7,926 bases of DNA from Actinomycetota bacterium (lineage in GTDB: Bacteria; Actinomycetota; Thermoleophilia; Solirubrobacterales; Solirubrobacteraceae). The stretch is from assembly GCA_009699915.1 (NCBI GenBank), contig WLNG01000057.1, positions 1 through 7,926 on the forward strand. The letters are read 5' to 3'. The translations under genes were made by a program, and so were the position numbers. The notes beneath the pieces are model-generated. The model was not told where the DNA came from. It was given only the letters and a program-made list of their open reading frames with translations, and ran no database searches. This document shows, piece by piece, positions 6,081-7,926 of the stretch (position 1 is the stretch's first letter; each line of letters begins with the position of its first letter).

Positions 6081-6593
6081 GTGGACGAGCCAGCGCCAGA
6101 GTCTGCCGCCGACGGCGTCGGAGCGCTGCTGCGCCGGCGGCGCGAGGGCCTGGGACTCTCGTTGCGCAGCTGCGCGCGGGCTGCGGGCATCTCGCCCGGC
6201 CACCTCAGCCGGATCGAGCGCGGTCTCGCCGGACCGAGCGTCGAGACGCTCGCGCGGATGGTCGGTGCGCTCGGCATCGATGCTGGGCAGCTCTTCACCG
6301 AAGACCGCACCGGCGACCAGGAACCCCCGCGATCGATCCTGCTCGCGCGGCTGCCTGGGGGAACCGTCGTGCTCGAGCATGGCGGCCACGACGGGTGGTG
6401 CGAGCGGCCCGGAACCAGCGACGAGCTCGCACTCCATGTGCTCGACGGCACGCTCGAGCTGCATCTCGCCGGTGAGGTCCTCCTGCTCGCTGCCGGGACG
6501 GGGACCATGATCCCCGCAGGCACCCCATACCGCACCCGCTTCAGCGGCCCGACCAACGGGCGGCTGCTGTGGATCGCTCAGGGCTTGGACTGA
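6081..6593 (+). CDS. XRE-family regulator with C-terminal cupin domain
   Basis: A 170-residue transcription factor. Residues 13-67 form an XRE-type helix-turn-helix: LLRRRREGLGLSLRSCARAA, then GISPGHLSRIERGLAGPS, with the recognition helix around 39-47. Residues about 115-167 form a small cupin barrel, with LHVLDGTLELHL (118-129) and PAGTPYRTRF (145-154). In related regulators the cupin senses a small ligand. Here the metal-binding histidines are not seen: the first motif lacks HxH, and the second has PAGTPY where PxGxxH is typical, so metal-free ligand binding or a structural role is likely. GTG at 6081 is preferred because TGCGAGACT lies just upstream; a TTG at 6057 would add eight residues. 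The 3' end overlaps the convergent GGDEF gene by 16 bases. Confidence 0.9.
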   Translation: MDEPAPESAADGVGALLRRRREGLGLSLRSCARAAGISPGHLSRIERGLAGPSVETLARMVGALGIDAGQLFTEDRTGDQEPPRSILLARLPGGTVVLEHGGHDGWCERPGTSDELALHVLDGTLELHLAGEVLLLAAGTGTMIPAGTPYRTRFSGPTNGRLLWIAQGLD

Positions 6594-6594
6594 G
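6577..6594. terminator. Weak inverted repeat at the cupin/GGDEF convergent overlap
   Basis: CTCAG (6577-6581) and CTGAG (6590-6594) could form a 5-bp stem with an 8-base loop. The arms contain the two stop codons of the overlapping convergent genes, which alone account for three of the five pairs. There is no T-tract. Function as a terminator is doubtful. Confidence 0.15.
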
Positions 6595-7666
6595 GACGCG
6601 GCAGCACGGCGTCAGGCACGAGCTTCACGCGCGGAGCGACCGTCTCCAGTGACGGCTCCACCTTGTTGCGCCCTGCGCTCTTGGCGATGTAGAGGCGCGC
6701 ATCCGCGCGATCGAAGATGCGCGCGTAGACGAGATCCTCGCCCTCGCCGGCAGCCACGCCGGCCGAGATGGTCAGGCCGACCCCGGCAGGGCGGGCCTCC
6801 TCGATGCGGCGGCGGACATGGTCGGCGTGACGGATCGCCGCCGCCTCGTCCATGCCCGGGATCAACATCAGGAACTCCTCACCACCAAGCCGGTATGCAG
6901 GCTCGAACGAGCGCAGCGAGGTGCGGATGACGTCGGCGACCTCACGCAGGACGACATCCCCAACGGCGTGGCCGAGTTGATCGTTGACGCGCTTGAAGTG
7001 ATCGATGTCGATCACGACTAGCGCGATCGGCTTGCGCGCCACCATCGCCTGCTGTCGCAGCTCATCGAAGCGCTGTTCCAAGGTCGAACGGTTCAGGAGC
7101 CCCGTCAGCGGGTCGAGAACCGAACTGCGCCGCGAGCGCAGGTCCGCCGACATGAGCTCCCAGACGTAGGCGCCGACGGCGATGACGAGCACCACTGTGG
7201 CAGCCACCACCTGCTCGGTGTGGGGGTGATCGGTGCCGGAGGTCGCAACGAGCGCGGCCAGCACCACGATCGCCACGTCGAGCGTCGCGAGGAAGCCATT
7301 TGCGCCGAAGACGGTCGTCGCAGCGACCACCGGAAGCACCAGCCATGGCAGCGCGATGCTCGAAGCCCCGCCGGAGAGCGCAGCGAGACCCCCAATCGCC
7401 AGGACGGAAAGCAGCGTGAGCCCCAGCAGCCAGCCCTCCGGGCGATTGCTGCGCGCCATGCAGCGATTGATCACCGGGACGCAGAGCGCGAAGGCGACGA
7501 ATACGGCGACTGGACGCCAGCCCCACTCGAAGGCGAGAACGACGGTGCCCCCGCCAACCGCGAAGAGCACCAGGCCGCGCACGCGACGTGTCCGGCGCTC
7601 CATGTCGACCATGCGAGCGCGATGCTCAGCCGTTGGGGCAAGCCATGATCCGCCGTTCTCTGCCAT
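6578..7666 (-). CDS. Membrane-bound diguanylate cyclase (GGDEF domain)
   Basis: A 362-residue protein expected to make cyclic di-GMP from two GTP at the inner face of the membrane. The N-terminal half has about six hydrophobic spans (roughly 31-48, 52-68, 79-98, 105-120, 124-143, 153-171) with no recognisable sensor family. The cytoplasmic GGDEF domain follows. DPLTGLLNR (185-193), DIDHFKRVNDQLGHAVGD (220-237), the active-site GGEEF (261-265) and RADARLYIAKSAGRN (320-334) are all intact. At the inhibitory I-site position, RSFE (252-255) lies five residues before GGEEF, where RxxD is usual, so feedback inhibition may be altered. ATG 7666 is chosen; an in-frame GTG at 7669 is equally possible. 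Unlike its neighbours it has no -10-like hexamer next to its start. It is divergent from the gene at 7794. Confidence 0.93.
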   Translation of the reverse strand: MAENGGSWLAPTAEHRARMVDMERRTRRVRGLVLFAVGGGTVVLAFEWGWRPVAVFVAFALCVPVINRCMARSNRPEGWLLGLTLLSVLAIGGLAALSGGASSIALPWLVLPVVAATTVFGANGFLATLDVAIVVLAALVATSGTDHPHTEQVVAATVVLVIAVGAYVWELMSADLRSRRSSVLDPLTGLLNRSTLEQRFDELRQQAMVARKPIALVVIDIDHFKRVNDQLGHAVGDVVLREVADVIRTSLRSFEPAYRLGGEEFLMLIPGMDEAAAIRHADHVRRRIEEARPAGVGLTISAGVAAGEGEDLVYARIFDRADARLYIAKSAGRNKVEPSLETVAPRVKLVPDAVLPRPQSKP

Positions 7667-7780
7667 CACGTGTTCTCATCGGCCCGGAAGCGTCCGAGCT
7701 TGATTTCCGAGACCGTAACGGACCGCGCGCTGCGGGACCACTCGCGCGCCAGCGGCCGCGCGGATCGCGTGCTTCCAGCC

Positions 7781-7786
7781 TATGCT
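7781..7786 (+). promoter_or_regulatory. -10-like hexamer before the last gene (TATGCT)
   Basis: TATGCT ends 7 bases before GTG 7794. It also contains an ATG (7782-7784) in the same reading frame. If the hexamer is the promoter, GTG is the start; if the ATG is the start, the promoter lies further upstream. Confidence 0.4.
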
Positions 7787-7793
7787 GGGCATC

Positions 7794-7926
7794 GTGGATC
7801 GCCCGCCCTTCCTCGACGTCACCGTCCACCGCAGCGTTTACCCGGCCGCCGTGATCGACGAGCTGCGCGATGGGCTCTCGGCGGGCGTCGTCCCGACTCG
7901 CCAGCTCTATCTGAGTGCGCGCCAGG
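7794..7926 (+). CDS. Unidentified protein, N-terminus only (possibly EgtD-like methyltransferase)
   Basis: An open frame of 44 codons runs off the window edge. The visible sequence begins MDRPPFLDVTVHRSVYPAAV and continues IDELRDGLSAGVVPTRQLYL, then SARQ. The ELRxGL...P...LY pattern is reminiscent of the start of EgtD-like S-adenosylmethionine-dependent methyltransferases (LRxGL...P..FYD), but too little is present to be sure and no cofactor motif is visible. Coding is supported by strong third-position GC bias, the lack of stops, and a TATGCT hexamer 7 bases before the GTG. An in-frame ATG at 7782 is an alternative start adding four residues (MLGI). The gene is divergent from the GGDEF gene across about 130 bases. 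Confidence 0.65.
   Translation, partial: MDRPPFLDVTVHRSVYPAAVIDELRDGLSAGVVPTRQLYLSARQ

Noticed and set aside
5654..6556. Minus-strand open frame of 300 codons across the S4 and XRE-cupin genes
   Set aside because: Ser/Pro/Arg-rich composition with no motif, and it covers two well-supported plus-strand genes.
7712..7717. Minus-strand TACGGT as -10 for the GGDEF gene
   Set aside because: It lies about 45 bases before the start codon and has no convincing -35 partner. Too weak to list as a feature.
1..7926. CRISPR arrays, tRNA or rRNA genes, insertion sequences, toxin-antitoxin or phage-defence modules
   Set aside because: No spaced direct repeats, tRNA-like cloverleaf, transposase or defence-type domain was seen on reading both strands.

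Overview
The window reads as ordinary chromosomal DNA of a high-GC Gram-positive bacterium. The organism is most likely an actinobacterium, and a Thermoleophilia/Solirubrobacterales-like lineage is my best guess from protein style and GC-rich third positions. No marker gene settles this. I see no mobile element, CRISPR array, tRNA or rRNA, and no gene-free stretch longer than about 130 bases.

Layout from left to right: the 3' part of an aldo/keto reductase (+); clpP (+) only 9 bases behind it; an M32 carboxypeptidase (-) convergent with clpP; a glycine-rich, single-span membrane protein with two Tim44-like domains (+), divergent from the peptidase; a 94-residue winged-helix regulator (-) whose stop codon overlaps that of the Tim44 gene in a CTAG; a CNNM/CorC-type membrane protein (+), divergent from the regulator; a small S4-domain RNA-binding protein (+); an XRE-cupin regulator (+); a six-span membrane GGDEF protein (-) whose end overlaps the cupin gene; and the first 44 codons of an unidentified gene (+), possibly an EgtD-like methyltransferase.

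The genes do not form one obvious pathway. ClpP and the M32 peptidase could both act in peptide turnover. The winged-helix protein is placed to control itself and the CNNM gene. The GGDEF protein would make cyclic di-GMP.

The most notable signals are in how the genes are arranged and started. Eight of the nine visible start codons have an actinobacterial -10-like hexamer (nAnnnT, mostly TAnnnT) 6 to 10 bases upstream and little or no Shine-Dalgarno sequence, which points to leaderless or near-leaderless mRNAs. Three convergent gene pairs meet almost stop to stop, and one junction is a 7-bp hairpin holding both stop codons. The peptidase/Tim44 divergent promoter contains a perfect 7+7 inverted repeat overlapping both -10 elements. 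I found no convincing undescribed multi-gene system. The double Tim44-like protein and the start-site architecture deserve the closest look.
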